A DNA stretch of 64,000 bases from contig NZ_WMLB01000023.1 of NCBI RefSeq assembly GCF_009709675.1, positions 124,001 through 188,000 of the forward strand, written 5' to 3'. A program made the translations under genes and the position numbers. Position 1 is the first letter of the stretch, and each line of letters starts with the position of its first letter. The DNA is from Agromyces bracchium. Its GTDB lineage: Bacteria; Actinomycetota; Actinomycetes; Actinomycetales; Microbacteriaceae. Below, piece after piece: positions 1 through 8,563 of this stretch. The notes under the pieces were generated by a model, which was given only the letters and a program-made list of their open reading frames with translations, was not told the origin of the DNA and searched no databases.

Positions 1-399
1 CTGCTCGCCCGATGCGGCACGCCGGCATCGGTCGACGACCTCGCCGGCGAGCCGCTCGTGTACTTCATCGAGTCGATGCTGCAGGTCGACGCGCTCGACG
101 CGGCGCGGCGATCCACGCGCGGCATGGTCGACGCCGTGTCGAGCACCAATGTGTACGTGCACGTCGACGCCACCCGCGCGGGCGCGGGTTTCGGCCTGCT
201 GCCGGCGTTCCTCGCGGACCCGCACGACGACCTCGTCCGGCTCTTCCCCGACGAGGTCGAGGAGCGCCTGCCCTACTGGCTGGTCTGCCGCCCCGAGGCG
301 CTGCGCCAGCCGACCGCGGTCGCGTTCATCGCGGCACTCCGTATGCGGATGGACGAGGCGCGTGACGCACTGCTGGGTCGGCCGGCGGCGGCCTGGTAG
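1..399 (+). CDS. LysR-family transcriptional regulator, C-terminal part (5' end outside window)
   Basis: The frame is open from base 1 and stops with TAG at 397-399, giving about 132 residues. The segment with LVYFIESMLQVD, a small-residue stretch around GAGFGLLPAFLA and a closing Phe-Ile-Ala-Ala-Leu helix fits the second half of a LysR substrate-binding domain. The DNA-binding helix-turn-helix would lie upstream of the window. It converges on rbfA with about 30 bases between stops. The target genes and effector cannot be told from this fragment. An ATG/GTG inside the fragment is not a real start because homologous sequence continues upstream to the window edge. Confidence 0.75.
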   Translation: MLARCGTPASVDDLAGEPLVYFIESMLQVDALDAARRSTRGMVDAVSSTNVYVHVDATRAGAGFGLLPAFLADPHDDLVRLFPDEVEERLPYWLVCRPEALRQPTAVAFIAALRMRMDEARDALLGRPAAAW

Positions 400-430
400 C
401 GCCGGAGCGCATCCCGACGGCCCCGCGCGA

Positions 431-898
431 TCAGCGGGCCGCCGACTCCTCGTCGAACTCGTCCTCGCCCTCGTCGAGATCGCGCGGCGTCACGTACGGG
501 TCGGCGTCGCCCGCGTACTGCGCGCCGGCGGCGAGCGCCGTGGTCTCGGCGTCGCGCTCGCGAGCCTCGCGGAGCAGGTCCTCGATGTGCTGGGCGTTCT
601 CGGGGATCGCGTCGGCGATGAACTCGAGCGTCGGCGTGAGCCGGGCGGTGATGTTGCGCCCGACCTCGCTCCGCAGCATCCCGGTCGCGGCCTTCAGCGC
701 GAGCGCCGAGTCGCGGCGCTCCTCGTCGGTGCCGTAGACCGTGTAGAAGATGCTGGCGTGCTGGAGGTCGCCGGTGACGCGGACGTCGGTGATCGTGACG
801 AACCCGAGGCGCGGATCGCGCAGGCCCTTGTCGAGGCGACGCGCGACGATCTCCTTGATGCGGTCGGCCAGCTTCCTGGCCCGCTGCGGATCGGCCAT
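431..898 (-). CDS. rbfA: Ribosome-binding factor A
   Basis: A 155-residue cytoplasmic protein that matures the small ribosomal subunit by acting on the 5' end of 16S rRNA. The N-terminal helix with RARKLADRIKEIVARRL, the strand LGFVTITDVRVTGDLQHA and the late LRSEVGRNITARLTPTLEF block are the RbfA KH-like fold. An acidic C-terminal tail (DEGEDEFDEES) follows, as in other actinobacterial versions. The ATG is preceded by a GGAAAGG-type ribosome binding site. It is the last gene of the nusA-ylxR-infB-rbfA run. truB, which usually follows, is absent; a LysR gene converges instead. Confidence 0.95.
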   Translation of the reverse strand: MADPQRARKLADRIKEIVARRLDKGLRDPRLGFVTITDVRVTGDLQHASIFYTVYGTDEERRDSALALKAATGMLRSEVGRNITARLTPTLEFIADAIPENAQHIEDLLREARERDAETTALAAGAQYAGDADPYVTPRDLDEGEDEFDEESAAR

Positions 899-980
899 GA
901 TGGCCTGCCTTTCCGTTCCGCCCCGGATGCCGCGGCTGCGGTCTCGCCCGGAGCGGTCCCTTCGGTTCTGGTGGAGGGGT

Positions 981-1017
981 CGGGGCCCCGCTCATCGTGT
1001 CGACGAACGGGGCCCCG
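981..1017 (-). terminator. GC hairpin between infB and rbfA
   Basis: Two copies of the self-complementary CGGGGCCCCG (981-990 and 1008-1017) flank a 17-base spacer and can pair into a 10-bp stem just behind the infB stop. There is no T-tract, as is common in high-GC actinobacteria, so this may terminate or only attenuate read-through into rbfA. Confidence 0.5.
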
Positions 1018-1027
1018 CACCGAGGGC

Positions 1028-3826
1028 CTAGGCCCGCGGCTTCTCGCGCATCTCGATGGTCTCGATCTCGTCGCCGACCTGGATGTCGTTGTACTTGCCG
1101 AGGCCGATGCCCGCCTCGAAGTCCGTGCGGACCTCGGTGACGTCGTCCTTGAACCGGCGGAGCGACTCGATCGCGAGGTTGTCGCCGACCACGACGCCGT
1201 CGCGGATGACGCGCGCCTTGGCGTTGCGCGTGATCGTTCCCGACCGCACGATGACACCGGCGATGTTGCCGAACTTGGAGGAGCGGAACACCTCGCGGAT
1301 CTCGGCGACACCCGACTGCACCTCTTCGAACTCGGGCTTCAGCATGCCCTTCAGCGAGTTCTCGATGTCGTCGATCGCGTTGTAGATGACGTTGTAGAAG
1401 CGCACGTCGACGCCCTCGCGGGCCGCGCGCTCGCGCGCCTTCACGTCGGGGCGGACGTTGAACCCGATCACGATCGCGTTGTCGATCGTGGCGAGGTCGA
1501 TGTCGCTCTCGGTGACGGCGCCCACACCGCGGTGGAGGATGCGCAGCTGGACCGAGTCGTCGACCTCGATCTTCATCAGCGACTCCTCGAGCGCCTCGAC
1601 GGCACCCGACACGTCGCCCTTGATGATGAGGTTGAGCGCCTCGACCTTGCCCTCCTCGAGCGCACGCGTGAAGTCCTCGAGCGAGATCCGCTTGCGGGCC
1701 TTGGCCAGCTGGGCGTTGCGCTCGGCGGCCTCGCGCTTCTCGGCGATCTGGCGGGCCGTGCGGTCCTCCTCGGTGACGAGGAAGGTGTCGCCGGCTCGCG
1801 GGACGCTCGAGAGGCCCTGCACCTGCACCGGCCGCGACGGCGTCGCGGCGTCCACGGGCTCGCCGTTCTCGTCGCTCATCGCGCGGACGCGGCCGTAGGC
1901 CGTTCCGGCGACGATCGCGTCGCCGACCTTCAGCGTGCCCGACTGGATGAGCACGGTCGCCACTGCGCCGCGGCCCTTGTCGAGCTTGGCCTCGATGGCC
2001 ACACCGCGCGCGTCCTTGTCGGGGTTCGCGCGCAGGTCGAGCCCGGCGTCGGCGGTCAGGAGGACCGCGTCGAGCAGCTCCTGGATGCCGATGTTCTCGC
2101 GGGCCGAGACGTCGACGAACAGGACGTCGCCGCCGTACTCCTCGGCCACGAGGCCGAACTCGGTGAGCTGCTGGCGCACCTTGCCGGGGTTGGCATCGGG
2201 CTTGTCGATCTTGTTCACCGCGACCACGATCGGCACGTTCGCCGACTGGGCGTGGTTCAGCGCCTCGACCGTCTGCGGCATGATGCCGTCGTCGGCCGCG
2301 ACCACGAGGATCGCGATGTCGGTCACCTGCGCACCGCGGGCACGCATGGCGGTGAACGCCTCGTGACCCGGGGTGTCGATGAAGGTGATCGCTCGGTCGA
2401 CGCCCTCATGCTCGGTGTGCACCTGGTACGCACCGATGTGCTGGGTGATGCCGCCGGCCTCGCCCGCGACGACGTTCGCGTTGCGGATGGCGTCGAGCAG
2501 GCGCGTCTTACCGTGGTCGACGTGACCCATGACGGTCACGACCGGCGGTCGCGCCATCAGGTCCTCGTCGGTCTCGTCCTCGAGCTCCTGGTCGAGGTCG
2601 ATGTCGAAGCCCTCGAGCAGCTCGCGGTCCTCGTCCTCCGGGGAGACGACCTGGATCTTGTAGCCGAGCTCGGCGCCGAGCACCTCGAAGGTGGCCTCGT
2701 CGAGCGACTCGGTCGCCGTCGCCATCTCACCGAGGTGGAACAGGACGGTGACGAGCGAACCGGGGTTGGCGTCGATCTTGTCGGCGAAGTCGGAGATCGA
2801 GGCACCGCGGCGCAGGCGGATGACGGTGTTGCCGTCGCCGCGCGGGACGCTCACGCCGCCGAGCGACGGGGCCTCCCGCATCTCGAATTCCTGCCGCTTC
2901 GTCCGCTTGGACTTGCGCGCCTTGCTCTTGCCGCCACCGCGACCGAACGCACCCGCGGTACCGCCGCCGGGACCACGACCACGACCACCGCCGCCACCGG
3001 GACGCGGGCCGGCGAAGCCGCCGCCGGGCGCGCCGCCCGGACGGAAGCCGCCGCCGGCGCCGCCGCCGGGACGCGGGCCGCCGCCGCCACCGCCGCCGGG
3101 GCGCTGGAAGCCGCCGGGACGACCGCCACCGCCACCGCCCGGACGCGGCGCGCCGGGGCGCGGCGAGCCGGGACGCGGGGGCTGGGGCCGCGGGATGTTG
3201 CCGGGGGTCGGACGCTGGCCCATGCCCTGCGAGCTCGAGAACGGGTTGTTGCCCGGACGCGGCTGGCTCGGACGCTGGCCCATGCCCTGGGAGCTCGAGT
3301 AGGGGTTGTTGCCGGGGCGGGGCGCGCCGGGGCGGGGACCGCCCGGTCGCGGCGCGCTCTGGCCCGGCTTCGGCGCGCCGGGGCGCGCGACGTCGGCCGG
3401 CTTGGGAGCGCCGGGCTTCGGCGCGCCGCCCGGGCGGGGTGCCGACGGCGCGGGGGTCTCCGCGGATGCCGCGGGGGCGGGCGTCGTGTCGGATGCGGCC
3501 TTCTCGGCGGCCGCGGCCGCGGCCTTCTTCTCGGCCTCGGCCTGGCGCTCGGCGACGCTCATGGGAGCGTCGGCCTGCGGCGCGGCCGCGGGCTTCGGCG
3601 CCGGCTTGGGGCCGGGCTTGGCCGCAGCGGGCTTCGGCGCCGCTGCGGGCTTGCTCGCCGCGCCGGCGCCCTCGAGGGCAGCCCGCAGGCGACGTGCGAC
3701 GGGGGGTTCGATCGAGGACGACGGGCCCTTGACGTATTCGCCCATCTCCTTCAGCTTCTCGAGCGCGACCTTGCTGTCGACGCCGAGCTCGCTGGCGATC
3801 TCGTGTACGCGTGGTTTGGCAGCCAC
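1028..3826 (-). CDS. infB: Translation initiation factor IF-2
   Basis: A 932-residue GTPase that places initiator fMet-tRNA on the 30S subunit and promotes 50S joining. The N-terminus (1-52) is the IF2_N helical domain. Residues about 55-300 are a Pro/Ala/Gly-rich linker. The G domain follows: G1 GHVDHGKT at 434-441, then [18 protein letters not shown] and NKID, with domains II-IV after it. The GTG start at 3826 has AGGAG about six bases upstream. The linker carries a 20-residue tandem duplication and a long glycine run, typical of actinobacterial IF-2. The gene is in the nusA-ylxR-infB-rbfA order, about 90 bases behind ylxR. Confidence 0.97.
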   Translation of the reverse strand: MAAKPRVHEIASELGVDSKVALEKLKEMGEYVKGPSSSIEPPVARRLRAALEGAGAASKPAAAPKPAAAKPGPKPAPKPAAAPQADAPMSVAERQAEAEKKAAAAAAEKAASDTTPAPAASAETPAPSAPRPGGAPKPGAPKPADVARPGAPKPGQSAPRPGGPRPGAPRPGNNPYSSSQGMGQRPSQPRPGNNPFSSSQGMGQRPTPGNIPRPQPPRPGSPRPGAPRPGGGGGGRPGGFQRPGGGGGGGPRPGGGAGGGFRPGGAPGGGFAGPRPGGGGGRGRGPGGGTAGAFGRGGGKSKARKSKRTKRQEFEMREAPSLGGVSVPRGDGNTVIRLRRGASISDFADKIDANPGSLVTVLFHLGEMATATESLDEATFEVLGAELGYKIQVVSPEDEDRELLEGFDIDLDQELEDETDEDLMARPPVVTVMGHVDHGKTRLLDAIRNANVVAGEAGGITQHIGAYQVHTEHEGVDRAITFIDTPGHEAFTAMRARGAQVTDIAILVVAADDGIMPQTVEALNHAQSANVPIVVAVNKIDKPDANPGKVRQQLTEFGLVAEEYGGDVLFVDVSARENIGIQELLDAVLLTADAGLDLRANPDKDARGVAIEAKLDKGRGAVATVLIQSGTLKVGDAIVAGTAYGRVRAMSDENGEPVDAATPSRPVQVQGLSSVPRAGDTFLVTEEDRTARQIAEKREAAERNAQLAKARKRISLEDFTRALEEGKVEALNLIIKGDVSGAVEALEESLMKIEVDDSVQLRILHRGVGAVTESDIDLATIDNAIVIGFNVRPDVKARERAAREGVDVRFYNVIYNAIDDIENSLKGMLKPEFEEVQSGVAEIREVFRSSKFGNIAGVIVRSGTITRNAKARVIRDGVVVGDNLAIESLRRFKDDVTEVRTDFEAGIGLGKYNDIQVGDEIETIEMREKPRA
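3197..3316 (-). repeat. infB: 60-bp tandem duplication inside infB linker
   Basis: Two in-frame 60-bp units encode [20 protein letters not shown] and [20 protein letters not shown] (IF-2 residues 171-210). The first 16 residues are nearly identical and the DNA units diverge at their 3' ends. This is a coding repeat in the disordered linker, not a mobile element. Confidence 0.85.
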
Positions 3827-3914
3827 TTCTCTCCTGTTCCGGGTCCGACCCCGGGACAGGGGCGGACCATCAATGGCGGACGGGTCTCATTTCGAGCCGC
3901 TCATGAGTTGTCCA

Positions 3915-4160
3915 TTAGCCGTTCAGCCTGTTCTCTACATCGGATGTGTCCAGCTCGCCGCTCACGCGAAGCGCGCGCCCGAAGGCGCGCCGTCGCTGGG
4001 CGAGTCGGAAGCACTCGAGCCTCGGATGCAGCCACGCGCCACGCCCGGGGAGCACCGCCGACGTATCGGCGAGGACTCTGGTGTGCTGGGCGACGACCCT
4101 CAGAAGCGAGGACCGCGGGGCGCGCGAACGGCATCCGATGCACGTTCTGACGGGTTCCAT
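3915..4160 (-). CDS. ylxR: YlxR-family RNA-binding protein
   Basis: An 81-residue basic protein of the YlxR/DUF448 family. In Firmicutes the family member (renamed RnpM) modulates RNase P; the actinobacterial role is less certain. It opens with PVRTCIGCRSR, the conserved Cys-Ile-Gly-Cys-Arg signature, and has the GRGAWLHP segment near residue 39-46. The ATG at 4160 is preceded by GGGAGG with six to seven bases spacing. The position between nusA and infB is the usual one for this family. Confidence 0.9.
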   Translation of the reverse strand: MEPVRTCIGCRSRAPRSSLLRVVAQHTRVLADTSAVLPGRGAWLHPRLECFRLAQRRRAFGRALRVSGELDTSDVENRLNG

Positions 4161-4190
4161 CCTACACCTCCCGGCTGGGCGTCTTCCGAC

Positions 4191-4210
4191 CGCCGCCCGC
4201 GCGGGCGGCG
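4191..4210 (-). terminator. Perfect palindrome behind nusA
   Basis: CGCCGCCCGC followed by GCGGGCGGCG is a perfect 20-base palindrome starting five bases after the nusA stop. It can fold as an 8-bp GC stem with a GCGC loop in the nusA-ylxR gap. Without a T-tract it may be an attenuator or an RNA-stabilising stem rather than a full terminator. Confidence 0.45.
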
Positions 4211-4214
4211 CGCC

Positions 4215-5213
4215 TCACGCCTGGTCGAGGATCGAATCCGGCTGGATGTCGATCTTCGCGCCCGTGAGCTTGGCCGCGAGGCGGGCGTTCTGGCCCTCCT
4301 TGCCGATGGCCAGCGAGAGCTGGTAGTCGGGCACGAGGGCGCGCACGGCACGGGTGCCCTCGTCGATCACGTAGGCGCTCGTCACCTTGGCCGGTGAGAG
4401 CGCCGACGCGACGAAGGTCGAGAGGTCCTCGTTCCAGTCGACGATGTCGATCTTCTCGCTGCCGAGTTCGGCGGTGACCGCGCGCACGCGCTGGCCCAGT
4501 TCGCCGATGCAGGCGCCCTTGGCGTTCACGCCCGGCTGGTTGGCTCGGACGGCGATCTTCGTGCGGTGACCGGCCTCGCGGGCGAGCGAGACGATCTCGA
4601 CGACGCCGGAGGCGATCTCGGGCACCTCGAGCGCGAAGAGCTTGCGCACGAGCGCGGGGTGCGTGCGGGAGACCGTGATCGAGGGGCCCTTCGCGCCCTT
4701 GGCGACGCTCGTGACGTAGACGCGGATGCGCTGGCCGTGCGGGTACTCCTCGCCGGGCACCTGCTCCTCGGGCGGGAGGATCGCCTCGACCGTGCCGAGG
4801 TCGATGTGCACCATGCGCGGGTTCGGGCCCTGCTGGATGATGCCCGCGACGATGTCGCCCTCGCGACCGCGGAACTCGCCGAGCACGGCGTCGTCGGCGA
4901 TGTCGCGCAGGCGCTGGTTGATCACCTGCTTCGCGGCGAAGGCGGCGATGCGGCCGAAGTCGCTCGGGCTGTCCTCGGCCTCGCCGATGACGTTGCCCTC
5001 CTCGTCGTACTCGGGGACGAAGATCGACACGTGACCGGTTTTCCGGTCGAGGTGGGCGCGCGCGCCCTTGGGGTTCGCGTGGCCGTGCTGGCCGGGGTTG
5101 GTGTGCTTGAGGTAGGCCATCAGGATCGCCTGCTCGATGATCTGCACCAGTTCGTCGAACGGGATCTCCTTCTCGCGCTCCATCATGCGGAGCACGCTGA
5201 GGTCGATGTCCAT
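4215..5213 (-). CDS. nusA: Transcription termination/antitermination factor NusA
   Basis: A 332-residue RNA polymerase-associated factor that governs pausing, Rho-independent termination and rRNA antitermination. It has an N-terminal polymerase-binding domain, an S1 domain (about 105-180, GREGDIVAGIIQQ onward) and two KH domains (ACIGELGQRVRAV and SLAIGKEGQNARLAAKL, the second with the GxxG loop). There are no C-terminal acidic repeats, as usual in actinobacteria. The ATG at 5213 has a strong GAGGAGG site seven bases upstream. rimP, which normally precedes nusA in the same operon, is not present; the next gene upstream is divergent. Confidence 0.96.
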   Translation of the reverse strand: MDIDLSVLRMMEREKEIPFDELVQIIEQAILMAYLKHTNPGQHGHANPKGARAHLDRKTGHVSIFVPEYDEEGNVIGEAEDSPSDFGRIAAFAAKQVINQRLRDIADDAVLGEFRGREGDIVAGIIQQGPNPRMVHIDLGTVEAILPPEEQVPGEEYPHGQRIRVYVTSVAKGAKGPSITVSRTHPALVRKLFALEVPEIASGVVEIVSLAREAGHRTKIAVRANQPGVNAKGACIGELGQRVRAVTAELGSEKIDIVDWNEDLSTFVASALSPAKVTSAYVIDEGTRAVRALVPDYQLSLAIGKEGQNARLAAKLTGAKIDIQPDSILDQA

Positions 5214-5372
5214 TACGGCCTCCTCTATTCAGCTCTCAGTCCGCCTCCCCCTCTCGGGCGGAACACTCAAGCGTAGCGGATGATGCGGCGTCCGCCCGAA
5301 CGCTCCGACGATGGGATCCCGCTCGACCACGCCGATTCGGCCGGGTTCCCGAGGTTCGCTCGGGATCGCTGC

Positions 5373-5378
5373 CATGCT
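5373..5378 (+). promoter_or_regulatory. Candidate -10 of a leaderless symporter mRNA
   Basis: CATGCT ends exactly six bases before the ATG at 5385, with no ribosome binding site between. This matches the pattern seen at several other genes in the window (TAnnnT, six bases, start codon). No convincing -35 is visible, so the support is positional only. Confidence 0.3.
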
Positions 5379-5384
5379 TGCGGG

Positions 5385-6890
5385 ATGGACGCGCTCAACG
5401 ACCTCGTGCTCGCCGCGGGCGACACGCTCTGGACCTGGATCGTGCTGCCCGTCGTGGTGCTGCTCGGCCTCTACTTCACGGTGCGCTCCGGCGTCGTGCA
5501 GTTCCGGCTCATCCCCGAGATGTTCCGGACCCTCACCGACAAGACGCCGCGCGACGAGTCGGGCGAGCCGCAGTCGGTGTCCGCCTTCCAGGCCTTCACG
5601 ATCTCGGCGGCCTCGCGCGTGGGCGTCGGCAACATCGCGGGCGTCGGCACGGCGATCGCGATCGGCGGGCCGGGCGCGATCTTCTGGATGTGGCTCATGG
5701 CCTTCATCGGCGGCGCCTCCGCGTTCGTGGAGTCGAGCCTCGGCCAGCTCTTCAAGGTGCGCGACAAGGACGGCTTCCGCGGCGGGCCCGCGTACTACAT
5801 CGAGCGCGGGCTGAAGGCGCGCTGGGCCGGCATCCTGTTCGCGGTGATCCTCATCGTCTGCTTCCCGTTCGCGTTCTCGTCGCTGCAGGCGAACACGATC
5901 AGCGCGTCGCTGACCGGCGCGGTCGCACCCGAGGGCGGCGGCGAGTGGATCGCCTGGATCGCGGGCGCCGTGCTCGCGGTGCTCACCGGACTCGTCGTCT
6001 TCGGCGGCGTCCGCCGCATCGCCCACGTCACGCAGGCGGTCGTGCCGCTGATGGCGCTGCTCTACCTGCTCGTCGGGCTCATCATCGTGGCCCTCAACAT
6101 CACGCGGCTCCCCGAGGTGTTCGCCTCGATCTTCACCGAGGCGTTCGGATTCAACGAGGTCGTCGGCGCGACGCTCGGCACGATCATCCTCACGGGCGTC
6201 AAGCGCGGCATGTTCTCGAACGAGGCCGGCCTCGGCTCGGCGCCGAACGCGGGCGCGAGCGCGGCCGTGACCCACCCGGTCAAGCAGGGTCTCGTGCAGA
6301 CCCTCGGCGTCTACTTCGACACGTTCCTGGTCTGCACGATCACGGCGTTCATCATCCTCGTCTCGAATCCCGACCTCGCGAGCGCCGAGCGCGGCATCGG
6401 TCTCACGCAGGACGCGATGGTCGCGAACCTCGGGCCGTGGGCGAGCATCCTGCTCACGATCATCGTGTTCCTGCTCGCGTTCAGCTCGATCCTCGGCAAC
6501 TACTACTACGGGGAGTCGAACATCGAGTTCATCTCGCCGAAGCCGTGGCTGCTCACGACCTACCGGTCGCTCGTCGTCGTCGCGATCTTCGTCGGCTCGG
6601 TCGCGGCATCCGACCTCGTGTGGAACACCGCCGACGGCGTCATGGGGCTCATGGCGCTCGTGAACCTCATCGCGATCGCACTGCTCTCCGGCATCGCGTT
6701 CCGGCTGCTCCGCGACTACACCCACCAGCGCAGGCAGGGTCGCGATCCCGTCTTCACGCGCGACCGGCTGCCGGATGTCTCGGGCATCGAGTGCTGGGTC
6801 GACGAGCGGTCGGTCACCGGCCCCATCGACATGCCGACCGCCCAGCACCAGGCCGAGAAGCACCGGGACCACCTGCACCACGAGGAGTAG
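5385..6890 (+). CDS. Sodium:alanine/glycine symporter (AGCS family)
   Basis: A 501-residue inner-membrane carrier that imports alanine or glycine with Na+. It has about ten hydrophobic segments and the family block GGPGAIFWMWLMAFIGGASA followed by GGPAYYIERGL. A hydrophilic C-terminal tail of about 60 residues ends in His-rich EKHRDHLHHEE. The ATG at 5385 is chosen because MDALNDLVLAAGDTLW begins the family-like N-terminus; an upstream in-frame ATG at 5280 would add 35 arginine-rich residues unlike any membrane leader. It diverges from nusA and is followed 35 bases later by a flavin amine oxidase, so amino-acid or amine use is a plausible shared theme. Confidence 0.9.
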   Translation: MDALNDLVLAAGDTLWTWIVLPVVVLLGLYFTVRSGVVQFRLIPEMFRTLTDKTPRDESGEPQSVSAFQAFTISAASRVGVGNIAGVGTAIAIGGPGAIFWMWLMAFIGGASAFVESSLGQLFKVRDKDGFRGGPAYYIERGLKARWAGILFAVILIVCFPFAFSSLQANTISASLTGAVAPEGGGEWIAWIAGAVLAVLTGLVVFGGVRRIAHVTQAVVPLMALLYLLVGLIIVALNITRLPEVFASIFTEAFGFNEVVGATLGTIILTGVKRGMFSNEAGLGSAPNAGASAAVTHPVKQGLVQTLGVYFDTFLVCTITAFIILVSNPDLASAERGIGLTQDAMVANLGPWASILLTIIVFLLAFSSILGNYYYGESNIEFISPKPWLLTTYRSLVVVAIFVGSVAASDLVWNTADGVMGLMALVNLIAIALLSGIAFRLLRDYTHQRRQGRDPVFTRDRLPDVSGIECWVDERSVTGPIDMPTAQHQAEKHRDHLHHEE

Positions 6891-6925
6891 CTCCTCCCCA
6901 CACCTACCGGATCGCGAGGCTCATC

Positions 6926-8545
6926 ATGGCAGGACGAATGGGCACCACTCCCACGTCGGCACGCATCGGCCGGATCCTCCGCGCCCACGCGGAATCCGAG
7001 CGTTCGGGCGTGCCCGTCGACGACGTGCTCGGCCGCGCGGCCGAGGGCCCGCCCGGCGCGCACGGCATCTCGCGCCGCGCACTGCTCCGCTCGGGCGCGG
7101 CACTCGGGGCCGCGCTGGCGATGGCCGGCCCCGCCCACGCGGCGAGCGCCGCGAAGCCCACCGCACCGCGCGTCGCCATCGTGGGCGCCGGTCTCGCGGG
7201 GCTCCGCGCCGCGCACTGGCTGTGGCGCGTCAAGGGCATCGCGTCGACGGTATACGAGGCGAACACCCGGGCCGGCGGCCGCTGCTGGTCGCTGCGCGAC
7301 CACTTCTCGAACGGCTTCGTCGTCGAGCACGGCGGCGCGCTCATCAACACCGACCACAACGCGACCCGCAACCTCGCCTCCAACCTCGGCCTGAGCCTCG
7401 ACGTCGTGGCGGGCGGCAGCTACCAGGGGTGGGAGGACAAGTACTGGATCGACGGCGTCGACTACCCGTACGACGACGCGAATGAGGACTGGGGCGCCGT
7501 CTACCAGGCGTTCAAGGCCGATCTCGCGGCCGCGCCGTACTGCCAGACGTACGACTCGCAGACCGCGGCCGGAATCGCGCTCGACCGCATGACCGTCGAC
7601 GAATGGCTGCAGCAGAAGGTCCCCGGCGGGCTCGCGAGCCCGTTCGCGAAGCTCATGCAGTCGAACGTCATGGCCGAGTACGGCCTCGAGCCGCACGAGC
7701 AGTCCGCGCTGAACCTCGTCTACCTCCTCGGCTGGAACTCCCAGAACAGCCTCTCGCCCGTGAACGGCGCGGACGAGAAGTACAGCGTGCGCGGCGGCAA
7801 CGACCTGCTGATCTCGCGGATGATCGAACAGCTGCCGGCAGGCACGGTGCAATACGGCCGCGAGCTCGTCGCGGTCGCGCAGCTCGCGGACGGCACCGTC
7901 CGGCTGAGCTTCCGCTCCGGCAACTCCACCGTCGACGTCGTGGCCGACCGCGCCATCCTCGCCCTGCCCTTCACGACGCTGAAGGACTGCGACCTCTCGC
8001 AGTCGGGCTTCTCGGCGCTGAAGCGCCGCGCCATCGCCGAGGTCGGGCTCGGCGCGAACTCGAAGATCCACGTCGAGCTCTCGCGTCGGCCGTGGGTCGA
8101 GCAGGGCTACGGCGGCGCGACGTACACGAACAAGGCGGGCTTCCAGTGCGGCTGGGACGACACGGCCGACCAGCCCCTGCCCGCGGGCGTCTTCAACTTC
8201 TTCCCGGCGGGCGACCAGGTGAAGGCGTGGAAGGGCGACCCCTTCGGCGTCGCCCCGGGCGCGCAGGTGAACGCCTACCTCGCGCAGCTCGAGCCGATCT
8301 TCCCGGGCGTCACCACCGCCTACACCGGACGCTCGTACCGCGACTTCTGGTGGGCGAACCCCTGGTCGAAGGGCGCCTACACGTGCCAGCGCCCCGGCCA
8401 GTACACCGAGCTCTTCGGCGTCGCCGCGGTGCCCGAGGGCAACGTGCACTTCGCGGGCGAGCACACGAGCGTCTACTACTACGGGTTCCTCAACGGCGCG
8501 GTCGAGTCGGGCGAGCGCGCGGCGAAGGCGGTCGCGTTGTCGTGA
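6926..8545 (+). CDS. Tat-exported flavin monoamine oxidase
   Basis: A 539-residue FAD enzyme predicted to oxidise an amine or amino acid outside the membrane, giving aldehyde or keto acid, ammonia and H2O2. A twin-arginine signal (ISRRALLRSGAALGAALAMAG, roughly residues 49-75) is preceded by a long n-region. The Rossmann motif VAIVGAGLAGLRAA, the EANTRAGGRCW block that binds FAD, and the C-terminal FAGEHTSVYYYGFLNGAVESG are standard for the flavin amine oxidase family. The substrate is unknown. It follows the symporter by 35 bases on the same strand and probably shares its transcript. It converges on the BTAD/STAND gene. Confidence 0.88.
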   Translation: MAGRMGTTPTSARIGRILRAHAESERSGVPVDDVLGRAAEGPPGAHGISRRALLRSGAALGAALAMAGPAHAASAAKPTAPRVAIVGAGLAGLRAAHWLWRVKGIASTVYEANTRAGGRCWSLRDHFSNGFVVEHGGALINTDHNATRNLASNLGLSLDVVAGGSYQGWEDKYWIDGVDYPYDDANEDWGAVYQAFKADLAAAPYCQTYDSQTAAGIALDRMTVDEWLQQKVPGGLASPFAKLMQSNVMAEYGLEPHEQSALNLVYLLGWNSQNSLSPVNGADEKYSVRGGNDLLISRMIEQLPAGTVQYGRELVAVAQLADGTVRLSFRSGNSTVDVVADRAILALPFTTLKDCDLSQSGFSALKRRAIAEVGLGANSKIHVELSRRPWVEQGYGGATYTNKAGFQCGWDDTADQPLPAGVFNFFPAGDQVKAWKGDPFGVAPGAQVNAYLAQLEPIFPGVTTAYTGRSYRDFWWANPWSKGAYTCQRPGQYTELFGVAAVPEGNVHFAGEHTSVYYYGFLNGAVESGERAAKAVALS

Positions 8546-8563
8546 ACGGGCGACCGCGGCCGG

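Noticed and set aside
149-4150. 1333-codon plus-strand open frame over infB, ylxR and rbfA
   Set aside because: It is antisense to well-recognised housekeeping genes; its Arg/Asp/Leu-rich product is the usual shadow of high-GC coding DNA.
5280-5384. Upstream start for the sodium:alanine symporter
   Set aside because: The extra 35 residues are Arg/Asp-rich and lack homology-like features; ATG at 5385 begins the amphipathic family N-terminus.
5214-5384. rimP or a small gene between nusA and the symporter
   Set aside because: Only about 170 bases are present, with no coding pattern; only promoter-sized space remains.
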